Positions 24,669-36,955 of a stretch of 64,000 bases of DNA are shown here, piece by piece. The stretch is taken from contig BROG01000638.1 in assembly GCA_030159075.1 (NCBI GenBank), forward strand, positions 310,001 to 374,000, in the 5' to 3' direction. Source of the stretch: Atrina japonica (lineage: Eukaryota; Mollusca; Bivalvia; Pterioida; Pinnidae). The position numbers were made by a program, and so were the translations under genes. Positions within the stretch are counted from its first letter, which is position 1. Each line of letters opens with the position of its first letter. A model generated the notes under the pieces. It was not told the DNA's origin, ran no database searches, and worked only from the letters and a program-made list of their open reading frames with translations.

Positions 24669-26950
24669 TTACTTTTTAGGTCGCCAGCCATTTATGAAAT
24701 CTACTATCTTTTTAATCTCTAATGCATTTAACTCAGGGAAACCCTCTTGTAGTAATTTTTTATCAAGAGAACACAGAAGCTGGCCATCAATTTGTTCGTT
24801 TGATAAACGAATCACTACGCGATCCTTCATACCAATGTAGCGCAAGGATTTCGATACTTCTTGCACACTCAGTCCCGAGAGGTCGGTAGGAGGTCGCCAC
24901 CCATCATCCCTAAATTCGGAGTACTCATTGTAACTGTACTCGCTATCACCATGGTAACCATAGTCACCAGAAATGGCTGAATCGTCCCCTCGGGCATTAC
25001 CGTATATTTCACTTAAACCGGAAGTTGACAAAGCTCTTTGATAACGCTTATATCCCGGTTCGCTGGACGCATATACAGATCGTCTGTCAGAGCCAGACAT
25101 TTCGTACTGTGACAAGCGATTATTTTCAATTGCACTAAACCTGATGTCTGTTGTATTTGGAAAAGAAAACACTTGTCTTGATAACTGATGATGCCCTTGA
25201 TTTTGACAACTAATATCTGGATCATTAGAATCGAAAACATCCATTACATTTCTCATCTTCCTCATGTTGTGACTTCGTACCGTCACGTTTGCGTCAATTA
25301 AGCTTTTGTGTGATCTAGACTTTACTTTAGCCCAGTTTGTTATAGATCCGGTATCTAACCCGAAATCATCTATAAACTGTCTTTCAGTATCGTATGAATA
25401 AGAACTGTGCCTCTTTGTCTGGGCATTTGCTGTTGCATGGTATGTTTGCTTCGAGTAAGGTGAGACATCCTTTTCTATATACGGGTTATCAGTTTCGCCT
25501 GAAAAATTGAACAAATCATCAAAATCAACAGGATAGGGTTCGTTAAATCTAGAGTTTTCAGTGGTATTTGGACTTATTTCACTACGAGTTTTCTTAACTC
25601 TTGCGTATGTATAGTTATCGCGTGGAGCAACGGGTGGTTTGTTTCGTATCACTCCGCTTGAATTATTATTGGAAGCTGTGCGCCGTCTAAGCTGAGCGGG
25701 GCACATATAGCCATCGTCATCATCATCGTGTTTTCCGTAATTATTCGATATTTCGGGACTGCTTGGTGGTCTAGGAGCGACTGGAAGTTCTTCATAAACG
25801 CCATCCCTTGGGGAATGCAAAGGATCATGATCTAGTGGAATCGGTGGTAAATCACGATTTTGTATCTGACTTTCGGTCATATCGCCACGAACATACATAG
25901 AACTACTTTCTTCGTGTTTACTCGTACTTTTATTACCTGAGAATGAACTATGGAAATTAGATTTAGTAACTACTGTATCTATATTACTCTCTGCATCTGA
26001 TATTTTAGGCTTTTCGTCTGAATTTTTCACATCTTGCGTTTCATTTCCTTGAAAATAGTTATCTAAATTTATCTCACTCCTACTTAATCTTGATGAAAAT
26101 ACCCCTTCCTCGTGAAGTTGCTTGAGACTTGCTCTTTCCTTACGTCCTTTAGACCTAACACTGAGTTTTTCTAGAATTGTTGACCCTTTCGATTTCTTCC
26201 CTTCCTTCACACGTACCGGAAGTTCAACATCAGTTGACATATTTGCGTATATTTGTTCTTCGGGTGGAATAATACTGCGGTCCACAGGCATACTTTTTCT
26301 ATTATTTTTGCGTTTTTTATTAGATAAATCCCTTTTTAATAAAATGTCTGCGTCTGTTGGAATTTCGAAAGTTTTATCTTCTTCACCACAAACGGGAAAT
26401 CTGCCTGTAATAACTGTCTCCTCATCCCTAACCTCTTCAATTTTAACTAGTCCTCGTGGAACTATTTGTCTCGGTTGCTGCTCTTCCTCGTGAATAAGTT
26501 GTGCGTTAACCGGAAGACTGAATGCAAGAATCAAATCTTGCAGTTCATACACTGCATCGTAGTTCCCTTCAGTCACTTCTCCAACTGGACTAAATACACC
26601 AGTCATTATCAAAGGAATCATAATCTCTTTTCCATTGGAATCAAAACACTGTAGATATTTTAGATCCTGATCTTTTCGAGAAGATTTTGAAGTTCTAAAC
26701 ACTTTTTTAAAAAACCTTCGCACGTTTGATTTTGTTTTCTTTTGGTCCATGTATATAATCCCTGTCGTGAGAACGTCACCGGGTCGCAGTTCTAGTGGAA
26801 CCCAACAACTTACTCCATTGTCTACGGACAGCTGGTATCCGACGATTGAAGTTCGTATAAGAAATCTGCGTGGTTTGACGTTAGTTATGGATTGAATAGA
26901 ATCAAAATACTCGACGGGATGACCATTGTCTGGGAGAACCTCGAACCAAC
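24669..26950 (-). CDS. GAREM1: GAREM exon 2 (large terminal coding exon)
   Basis: The acceptor is TTACATTACAG|GT at 26951/26950; the two leading bases complete the Gly codon. The exon holds the rest of CABIT, the whole disordered region and the SAM domain, ending in TAA at 24671-24669. It has no internal stop over 759 codons. Confidence 0.93.
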
Positions 26951-28791
26951 CTGTAATGTAATAAAGCCACATTTAAAAGAATGTAACATTTGGAAAGTTA
27001 GATATGTATATAATATGAGGTTAAAACTTCCCAATGACATAAACCAACCAAGGCTTTTTCAAATCTTTAATCACACCAGATATGAGCCGCTAAATTGAAA
27101 GTAAATTGCTGTAACTGTTACAAAGAACATTGTGTTACATCTAATTAGTCTGGATTACACTTCCGGGATAAAATAGATTAATATGTCATAAGACCTGGGG
27201 ATTTTGAGTCGATTATTCCCCAGACATCGGACAACAACATGCATGAGTTAGCTAGCAATATTATATGTTCCATTTGTTTGATATTCATTAATGCAATGTC
27301 TTTTTTTCTGTTTCAAAATACTAAGTCGAAAATACTATGTCGCTTCCGGTTTTATATTACATGGGCTTACTCAGTAACATCATGTCGTTACCGGTTCTGG
27401 TTTATTATACATACTTGATAATGCAATGTCATCTCTGACTCTCTCTTTACGGTTGGTTTATTAGTTAAATATTTCTTCTAACAACAAATACATATTTAAT
27501 GTTGCAAATATTGAACGTTTAACATTTCGTGTAAATATGACTTGCTAAATGTTAAAATTGTTTTACACACCCAAACAGATTTTGTGAATCATATAAATAG
27601 GGTACCTGCTACAAGTGTCCAAAACACAGGCATTACAACAAACTTCTCGCATGGGGTTCCTTAACAAATATTAGCAATTTGGACACAATGGTCCACTTGC
27701 TAAAAAACTTGATCGTTACTAAATCTAACAGGCTGAGCAGGCTAAGAGTAGACTTTTAGAATATTCCAATGTTTTGAGCGAGTGGACTCAGGCGGTTTTT
27801 TTTTTTTTTCATCCTTTCAACCCTACAGGCCACAACAGACTGGTCATAAACAATAGAAAGAACATACCATTCAGATACTCGGGGTGAAAGGGTTAAACGT
27901 CATCCTAAAGGTTGAGATTTACAATTTTGTCGAATGTTGTTATAATCTGATTCGCATTAGGTGTTGTTTAGATTCAAACCCCTTACCTTCAGCTACCGTG
28001 CCAGGTTCTAGTGTATTGGCAATGGACTTTTATATCATTTTAAAAGAAGAATATGTAGGAAAATGTCTCGTTGAAGTAGATTCGTTTATGTTATTGTTGA
28101 AAAAAAAAGTATTGTGCCATTTTGTTGTCAAATTATGTGTCATATATCCCGTTCCTTTTGGAAAAGTTGTAATCTACCAAAGATATACCAAGGTGGCTTA
28201 ATAGACATGAATGTAAAGAACACTTTTTATCTTATGTTCTACTAACACTTTGAGTGATTTCTGTAAAATATGTTCATTCCTATTGATTTACAACTATTTA
28301 GTGCAATGACACGATACTATACTGAATACGAGGAAAACAATGTAAAAATATGTTCATAAACAGTACTAATATGTCACTGCTGATTTATCGAATTATCAAA
28401 TGACGCACAGCCTTAGAAACATGAGAAAAAAGATATAGGTGTATTTGACAATAAATCATATACAATATTAACGTACCCAGTCCTCTTATGTAGCCCATTA
28501 GCACTCCCATTACTTGACTTTCATGTAAACATATGAAATTCAATCAAGACCCTCTGTGTGTGTTCAATACATCAAGCAACTGAAGAAACTGCTTCATATT
28601 ATTGTTAGCAGAAGAATACCGAATATCAAATTGCTCTTTAAATATCTACGTACGTCATTTTTCTAACAAGATAGGTACATTAGATGGGGTACACGTTGAA
28701 CTGCAAATTGAATTAATCATACAGGGACTATCACATTCTGTATCCAGAACTAGCGATTTATCACGAGATCTATTAACCGGGTTTATCATAT

Positions 28792-28884
<93 letters not shown>

Positions 28885-31800
28885 CACTGACCACCCACCA
28901 TGTATAAGTATTTTATATAATATAGAAATCAAAATGTGGGTGTACAGTCATATATAAAAACTAAAGAGTAGGTACTCAAACAACGTCAATGATAGATATG
29001 TCAAACGTTAAACAAATAAAAGAGGAACGATCTGTATGTCGCCTCTATCTAACCAAGACCTAAGTTACCGTCTTTTTTGCATTGATCAGTTGTCAACTTG
29101 ATGAATGAGGACAACTATAGACAGAAGATATATACACCGCATTCTATAGAAGTTGGATTATCATACCAACTTTACGGATCAATTTCAATACATACCGAGT
29201 ATGTAGTAAAACAATGTCAAACATGGTCAAACACTGGCCACAGTTAAATTCAAAATGGATGTAAACAGGATTTTGTTTGTTTGAATTTTTGGGTGTAAAC
29301 TTTCATTAGTATAACTTAATTGGGAACGTCAGTCTATTTTTAGACATTTTATTATGTTTTGCTGTGAGAATTTCGCAGATTTCATGAAAAACCCAAGATA
29401 TTATGTCTCACTGACTACCCAGTATTCCGAAGGTCTGATTGTCCGAGGCCCCGATAGACCGAAGGCCCGATAGTTCGAGGGTCCGATAGTTCGAAGATTC
29501 GATAGTCCAAAGGTCCATTAGTCCGAAGGCCCGATTGTCCGAAAATCCTATATTGTTTCCCAATACAGAGATTTGTAAAGTCTCGGCCTGTCCCTGCCAC
29601 TGGACTCTCTGCTCTGTAATGATCTTTCGTTTTGATGACAAAGCAACTATAGGTTCCAGAAAAAGAAAACGTAAGCGTCAAAGCTGGAGAGCATGAATGC
29701 AAATATTACATCAAAAGAATAATAGCTTGAGAACCTGAATAGGAGGTTCTCCCCTTTTTTTAGATTCTCTTTTGATCAATCTTCGGACTATCGGGTCTTT
29801 GGTCTATCGGACCTTCGGACTATCGGGCCTTCGGTCTATCGGACCTTCAGACTATCGGACCTTTGGACGATTGACCCTAAAACCGTAGATCTATCAGACC
29901 TTTGCATTATTGGCACGTTGGAATATTGGGTCTTCAGATTATAGGAACTTTTGTATATTACAATGCAGAACGTTCGGACTATTGGGCCTATATAGTGTAC
30001 GGTTATTTTGTCGTATTACACTTCATTATCGTGTTAAGAATTTGAAACCAGATATTGTACGGTTATTTTGTCGTATTACATTTAATTATCGTGTTCAGCA
30101 TAAATAATATGTATATTTGATGATTATTTTTCGTATTATTTTGAATTGTCACCTAAAACATGTTAGACCTAATATTGTTTTGTATGTTTTATGTATTACT
30201 TTGAATTGTCACGTTATGCTTATTAGACCTAACAGACATTTTCAAATAAAAGAAAAATTACTGGTCAACCGGACCAGTGGATTAAGGAATTTTACTGGAC
30301 AAATAATTTGTTTTTACTGGTCTGTATAGATACACAATTGAAAAGAAATGGAAATGGAAAGTTTCCAGATAAATTTCTCTGGACTTTTGTCAAATATACC
30401 GGTTTTTCTGGTAAGACCGGTGAATTTCAAAAACTCTGCCTAATATTTTTTCTGTTATTTTATGGTTATTTTGACGTATAGTATCAAATTGTAACATTAT
30501 GCGTATAAGACCTAATAGTTTACGGTTATTTAGTCGTATAGTATCAAATTGTCACGTTATGCGTAATAGACCTAATATTTTTCGGTTGTTTTACGATTAT
30601 TATGTCGAAAAAGTATCAAATTGTCACGTTAAGCATATCTTTATATCGATATGCACCGACTAAATCAGCTAATTTGTGGTTAATCATGAACAGCAGAGGG
30701 AAATTAAAACAGTCAAATTAATGTATCTTAAAACTTGGCAAGTGGAGAAACGCTTATCAATCAATTTCGTTCAAACACGATCCGGTTTTTGGCAGTCGAT
30801 CGCCGTGACCTTCACAAAAAGGGAATTCTTTTATCACGTAATTAAGTCTTTAGAAAACACACTAAGTAAAGTTAAGGTTTTTCTCAAAGTGTTATAAGTA
30901 GTGGTGCGTGCTTAGATCATGCACTGGTCTTTAAATGTGATCATATTACATGAAAATTAACTAATTATTTGGGCAAACCGTTCCTTAGAATTAACCGTAA
31001 TCCTTCATTACCGAAAAACACAATTAAGTTATTTTTATTATTATTCTAGGCCACAAGTATCGCATGTAAATGTAATAAAAGTGTTATTCCGATACGTGTA
31101 CATAAATGAAATATTCTGATTCGGGAAACTTTCCCTTTGTGTTATACGGCAAGATTACACGGGATCTCACTATTGCAGATGACTTTACACCCAATGGGAT
31201 CCGCAAAAAAGGGTAAAACTACTTCTACTGGTGTCTAATAGGTGTTTGACACTTTACAAATGATCTGTTCTCTTTAAACACTATTTTCCTCACCAATGAA
31301 CACGACGTACATGACGATTTAATGTTGAGGATAAACGAAAACTGTCTCGTGACATAGCTTTTGAAGAAGAACTAGATTTTATCAAAATAAATAATTTTTA
31401 CAGCGCGTAAATATTTTATATAAATCGCACGGAAAACTGAAGGCGGACCTATGAATAAAATATCAAAGAAATCAGGGTTGCATCGACCGTATCACATTGA
31501 TCTGTATTTATAATCGTTACAACTATCGTCTGTCCCAGCAAAACTATATTTAGCAATTATCAGTGAAATTTACAGTAGGCTGGGAAGTAATCCATGGGAA
31601 TAAGATATTTTGTGTTATGACTTTGGTTATGTTTGTTTATCGCGTTGATATTGGTCCAACAAAACAACTTATTATGTTAATAATAAGTTTTCAATTTTCA
31701 ATTCAAATCAACTTGTGCTCTGGGTGTCCATGTTTGTAACACGTATTTTCACCTCCCGTTTGTAGGACTCATGTATGGCCTTTTTCTGTCAATTTGGGGG

Positions 31801-34800
31801 AAATGTCATTGGCAACACAACTGGGTATTCTAACGTGAATTTGTGTCATACTGGGGAAAATTGTTTGCACACATGGAAGTCTACATGCATTTTTTAAATG
31901 CATTTCTCCTTACATTATTTTTTTTTTTTTCATTACGGTCATAAGTTCAACATCAGATTGCGATTTTTTTTCATCAAATTGGGAAAAAATACATGTTTCA
32001 TTGGAAAAGAGGCCGAATAAGTGTACAAAATTTACAAGGTGACAACTCCCACCCAATAATACAAAATTTACAAGATGACAACTCCCACCCAGTATATCAA
32101 AATACATAATTTATAACATGACATGCATCTAATTATATGATGACAATATTAACATGGAGAATTTACATACACATTGACTTTAAAACTTTAATTCACTTAC
32201 AGCCCTGATGATTGAATTATCTATATCAATATCTCTGGTATCTTATATTCGTCCCTGCTAGATCCGTCATACATATGATTCTGATGTAAGATATATGTTA
32301 CTGTAACTACCTGTAATTGTGTTCTTGTGTTGATTGTAGGCTTACAGTATTCGATATTGTACAAGGAAAAAAACCCGTATTGTAGCTGTTTGAGAGTCAA
32401 TAATTATAAAAAGCTCTGATCGCATATAGAAGACTTGGACTTTTGTCCAGTACTTTTCGTGATTTTAGTTTAAGACAGTGTGATATGTGGTCAGATTTTT
32501 AGGTAATTTTATTACGGAAATAAGACGACGTGACCGGGGACGCCACTGAGTGTACATATATTTACAGCTTTATCCCACCTTTTGTTGTTACGGAAGTTAA
32601 GCCTTAAAGGAATGTGTAATTAAGCTAAATATTGACAGTGGTTAACTTTTATCGTCCCTAATGGAAGTCAGAGTAAGTAAGAGTATTATGTTCTCAGAAA
32701 GTTTATCTCCAAAAGTTAAGAATTAAGACCCTGGATTGACGGAAATTTTAAGTGACTTTTAGCACTACAATTTAGTGATAGTAAAATAAAATTTCAGTGA
32801 TCCGCATGTACGACTTTTAGGAGAATAATTCCACTTACAGTCCAATAAACGTTTGCAATTGTATTGTCAATGCTCATACATTATGTATGTATATATTCCC
32901 AGGATTGAAATTTCATGTTTTATTTCTATTTATCTATTTACCTCTAATTTTCACAGCAGTAGTTGTAGTAGTAAGACTGACATTTTGTTTTATCTAAATG
33001 GTGTTTTACACCAATCTCAACAACTGTTCAGTTATATGGCGGTGACCAGTGTCAAATGGACTGGTGGTGGAGAGAACCCTGTTACAATGTAGAGAGAAGC
33101 GACAACCAGCCTTCCGCAAGTAAACTGGCAAACTTTCTCACAAAATCAGCTTTATAGTTTCCTAGTGGGCCCCTGTCTCTGGCTGATATGAGGTGAGAGA
33201 CTATATGCTTTGTGCGCAAAGATCTAACCAGGATGCTCGAAAATTTTGATACACTTCATGACCCCGTTATAAATCAAACTGTAAGTATATACATGTTACC
33301 ATGATACAGGCATTGTATACATATGTGGAGAGACACTCTGTCTATTTCAAGAAGTATTGAATTAGATAATTATGTTTGAAGAATTCAGAACAATTTGCAA
33401 ATGAAGACAATTGGCATAGTAGGAAATGAAGTGTTTTGTTTTAAACTACCAACTCTGAAATAAGTATGTTCCAGGCCAATGCCTTTACAATATTCCAATA
33501 TATTTTGGCAGGAGCTGGTGTACTTTTATCACGTTTTGTAGATAGAAATATTTCAGTATTGTTTATAAACATACAAAAACATCAAACATGTTAAATTAAG
33601 CATGGAATCGACACATATTTTTCTTCATTCAAATCAAGAGTGGCATTAAATGTATTTCTGTAATTAGTAATGTAGAAATACAGGTGGTAAAAATGAATGT
33701 TATGTATGGTGAGCTGCTTTGTTGTGAGATATTTTATATAACATCCAACCAGCATTACTGTCAACTGGCCCTAAACCTGTCAATCTAAGCATTTGCTATT
33801 CTAAATGCATTAAATGCCATTATTCCATCAGTGGTTCTTATCTAAACAGGGAAGGATCTAATGGTATCTCCAACGATTAGACACCACTTGTTCAAGTCTT
33901 GTTTTAAAATAAACTGTTTATTCAAATTATATTAACCATAAGAGTTATCAATTGCTGGACAGTCAAATAACAACGAGAACTTCAACAAAATAAGCTCTCC
34001 GCTATAGCTAAAATACAGTGTCATTTGCTTACTTTTAAATTGAAGATAAATTCAAAAGTGAGCACACTTTTGAATTTATCTTCAATTCAATAGTAAGCAA
34101 ATGACAGCTATAATACAGTATAGTCATAGGAAATATATCTAATTCCTCAGGGCACCCAATGGTCAAGTTACACCGCCCAACCTGCACTGAATAAAAGTAC
34201 CGGTATTCAATTTAGTAATTATACATTTTGATAAATTCAGTCTTGGACTTACAAGTTTTATAATCATCACTTTTTTGACATATGTATGATCTTACCAGTA
34301 TTATCGTTTATATAAAGAACAAAAACGCCTGTGGTGGTATATCTCCCGGACCTAACAGACCCAAATGTCGTCATTATCCCTGTATGTATTGTCGTTTTCG
34401 TCGGTAGTCAGCACGATTCCCTTTTCAGTATTTCGCGAGAAAGAAAGCAGCGATAAAGAAAAGTACAAATCAGTGACTTGACAAGCGTGAGAAATTCTCG
34501 ATGTTATTTTGTAATGTTTACATTTAACATTGACCCTGTGCATAAACATGTACTGACGCAGCTTAACATACCTTTATATGTAGCTGGGATTTCTATCTGT
34601 TTGCCACTTGTAGCATAATCACCAGTTTTTCTGTCCCACTGCATCTTCTTGCAGACGACAACTTTGCGTCTACGCATCTCCAAAAATTGCAATATTTCTC
34701 CATTCTTCTCTCCATCCGAGGTAGACTGAGTGGGTGGTAAATATTTTAAAACGTCACCGGTATGTACCTTCGCTGTGAATGGCAGACGTGTAAGTGTTAA

Positions 34801-34920
34801 TAGATCTTTTAAGTATTTTGGTTTTTCGTCCCATAAGAATTCCTTAACGAGTTTGGGTGGTCTTGTATCTGAGGTATATGCATTATGAAAATTGTTCCCT
34901 CGATTGCACACGTCCGCCAT
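24669..34920 (-). CDS. GAREM1: GAREM-family CABIT/SAM adaptor protein (two coding exons)
   Basis: The model joins 34920-34572 and 26950-24669 (about 876 residues, close to the vertebrate protein). GAREM proteins are GRB2-associated regulators that link receptor tyrosine kinases to ERK signalling. Residues 1 to about 325 form the CABIT region; the splice junction falls at EIPATYKG-WFEV, matching the family's KIEIPxxYxG pattern. The middle is disordered, with a YANM motif (Tyr about 351, pYxN, the GRB2 SH2 consensus), LPPIPL (about 484), VYEELP (Tyr about 502) and KPPVAPR (about 554) as candidate SH3 and SH2 ligands. Residues about 801-876 are a SAM domain with the diagnostic PPTDLSGLSVQEVSKSLRYI start and the GWRPKK end. 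The ATG at 34920 has a good context (AAA ATG G); an upstream GTG-initiated extension is not needed. The orthologue call is strong; GAREM1 versus GAREM2 cannot be decided for an invertebrate. Confidence 0.92.
28795..28882. repeat. (GA)n microsatellite
   Basis: An uninterrupted GA dinucleotide run of about 88 bp lies inside the GAREM intron. Confidence 0.98.
29424..29905. repeat. Inverted clusters of a 15-16-bp motif (foldback-like)
   Basis: At 29424-29543 the motif cgatagtccgaaggcc is repeated about eight times; at 29781-29905 its reverse complement (ggccttcggactatcg) is repeated about as often. The two clusters flank a unique core of about 240 bp. The arrangement resembles the sub-repeated inverted ends of foldback elements. 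Confidence 0.75.
29985..30640. repeat. Degenerate tandem repeat, about 60-80 bp unit
   Basis: Phrases such as cggttattttgtcgtat, tcaaattgtcacgttatgcg and agacctaatatt recur five to seven times with insertions and substitutions. The copies are old and uneven. Confidence 0.7.
32028..32104. repeat. Short direct duplication, about 36 bp
   Basis: The phrase caaaatttacaaggtgacaa, followed by ctcccaccca, occurs twice in tandem. Confidence 0.85.
33045..33240 (-). mobile_element. tRNA-derived SINE, family B, decayed copy
   Basis: The body matches the copy at 56535-56725 (gtggagagaaccctgttac, then cttccgcaag, then ggcaaactttctcacaaa). The tRNA-like head expected at the right end is badly diverged. 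Confidence 0.55.
34020..34105. repeat. Near-perfect 41-bp inverted repeat, 4-nt loop
   Basis: Arm 34020-34060 pairs with 34065-34105 at 39 of 41 positions, around the loop agca. It lies in the GAREM intron, about 470 bp after the donor. It could be a small foldback element, a palindromic mutation product or a hairpin RNA source. Confidence 0.9.
34572..34920 (-). CDS. GAREM1: GAREM exon 1
   Basis: This exon encodes residues 1-116 from MADVCNRGNN to EIPATYK plus the first base of a Gly codon (phase 1). The donor is AAAG|GTATGT at 34572/34571. The block KYLKDLLTLTRLPFTAKV corresponds to the start of the CABIT region in family members. Confidence 0.9.
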
Positions 34921-35679
34921 TTTTTCAGCCTTGGTAACTACGACGCTTACATTTCTACGACTGTAGCTTTCCACGGTGAACCTTTCCTATCATAACAATA
35001 TCATATCTCAGAAATTAGTATCGAAATAAAACAGCTCCGTAAAATTTTACCCAATATACTAAAACCCTTCTTATCGTCGTCACACCTGTCTCCACACAGA
35101 CAATACAAAGGTAAGACATGTACCGAACTGTTGCTGGTGTCACTTTATATTTTTCCTGGGTTATTATGACCGGCTAAAATAAACACAGCATCGATCAATA
35201 CAGGTACTTTCAAATTATACTTAGTATTGTAAATAAAGCACATCATATTACATGTGTAAATTTATTACTAATCCGTCAATGTCATTGCATCGTCGTTAAG
35301 TATCAAGCGCGCACCTGTCATTTCTTTATTGACCTTAAGTTGAATTATTACATACAAACCTATCAGCATTCACTAATATCCTGATATAAGGTGATAGTTT
35401 GATGTTGATAGGAATCTTTAAGATATCAAACTAAAGATAATGCATGCTTTACACGATAAATTACCTTCACCCTGTGTTACGGTGTTTCCAGGGGCTACTC
35501 GGTGTCATTTTATACATGTTTTATTGATTTGTCTATTTTAATTCATCATTACACATTACGTATATTCTGGTCATCGTTTGTTTTGACACTAACCTATGTT
35601 GATTTATATACTACTTGTATTCTTATTTTGTTTTTGCGGACTTGTATCATGATAATATTTATTAGATTAAAAGAATATT

Positions 35680-35730
<51 letters not shown>

Positions 35731-36744
35731 TTTTGAATTTACTGATATTACCTAATTTATTTGTAAACAAAAATATACTTTATATAACAATTTGTCTGCC
35801 TGCAGCTTTCCTGACTTCTAACCGTATGCTATTTTTTCACCGACAAATTTTCACTTTTGGCAATATTGACTCAAAGGAACACCTATCACACACATTTCTT
35901 ATCATCTCTATATCACGAAATGATGATGATGATGATGAGGATGATGGTGATGATGATTTTCTTTCGATCTAATTGGAGACAACAAATTGTAATGGAATGT
36001 CTTTGTTTTTTTACTTATTCATCGATTCATTTCATTTTTTTTCACTTAAACAAAAATCTGTGGATAAACATTGGTACACCGGGTATACTACTTCATATAT
36101 TAGAATCCGGATCATTTTAGTATAACACCGTCCAGCAGATGATAATATAACATTTGTTCAAACCAGTTTTTCAAACGCATGACGTATTATTGACAATTGA
36201 GAATCGATAGTCCATGTACAGGTAAATTGATTGTAAATAGGGAGTACATACGAGAACTTGTCAGAATACCGTAGGCTATTTATCGTGCTAATCACCTGAA
36301 ATAGTTTTTTATTTATTTTTTTTTTTTTTGTTGAATTTGTAGTAATTTGTTTTCTATAGAGTCAATGGACGCCTCAGTTAAAACCAGAGAAAAGGAAAAG
36401 TTTTAATGTTGATAAAAATTGTAAATGAAATCACATGGCATTCGTGTGTATATGTAAATGAGTACTACTCGCGTCAGTTTATGAATATAATTAGCATACA
36501 AGTGTCAAAAAACTGTAATTAGTTACTGGTTATACGCGGCTTTTTCATTGTCATAATACAGTGCGTAGGAAGGAAATTAAAAGTGGGGAGGAGGCAAATT
36601 TTTTTTTATGAAAATGTTTTTGTCGGTAAAATTGATTATGCAATAAATATATAGACTAGTGGCGGATCTAGATAAATTTTAATAGGTGTTTTTTCAGGCT
36701 GGTGACAAAAAAATTATACCTATCATGGTGCAATGCATACATCT
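34921..36744. other. Upstream of GAREM; no further gene; (TTTA)n at about 35677-35731
   Basis: This is presumably the 5' UTR or promoter area of GAREM (minus strand), but I cannot name a promoter element. A (TTTA)n run sits at about 35677-35731 and a short GATGAT run at about 35921-35956; both create spurious open frames. Confidence 0.6.
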
Positions 36745-36955
36745 TACCAATTGTGACTGACGAGGATACACCCCTCACGTATTTCATTGGACTTGTCTGT
36801 GGACAGGTCGACAGGGGATGCTTACTCCTCCATGGCACCTGATTCCACCTCTTGGTTTCCAGAGGTCCGTGTTTGTCCATTTTACCGGATTTGTATCTAT
36901 GTCCTGGACATTCTATTGATTTATACTTTGGTATCTGAGATTTTTTATATATTCA
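36745..36955 (+). mobile_element. Penelope-like 3' tail fragment 5
   Basis: Only the 3' tail is present (ttgtgactgacgaggataca to ctttggtatctgagattttt). Immediately after it comes the roughly 360-bp repeat block. Confidence 0.75.

Larger units (their letters stand above)
26951..34571 (-). other. GAREM1: GAREM intron, 7.6 kb
   Basis: A GT-AG intron separating the two coding exons. It contains a (GA)n run at 28795-28882, an inverted cluster of 15-16-bp motifs at 29424-29905, degenerate repeats at about 29985-30640, a SINE fragment at 33045-33240 and a near-perfect hairpin at 34020-34105. I see no additional exon in it that keeps frame. Confidence 0.85.

Noticed and set aside
27884..28201. 105-residue plus-strand frame in the GAREM intron
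   Set aside because: Low-complexity, Cys/Val-rich, no domain and antisense to the intron; no supporting splice or promoter signal.
34921..34974. N-terminal extension of GAREM exon 1 starting MESYSRR
   Set aside because: That start is a GTG codon; the ATG at 34920 has a good context and gives the natural family length.
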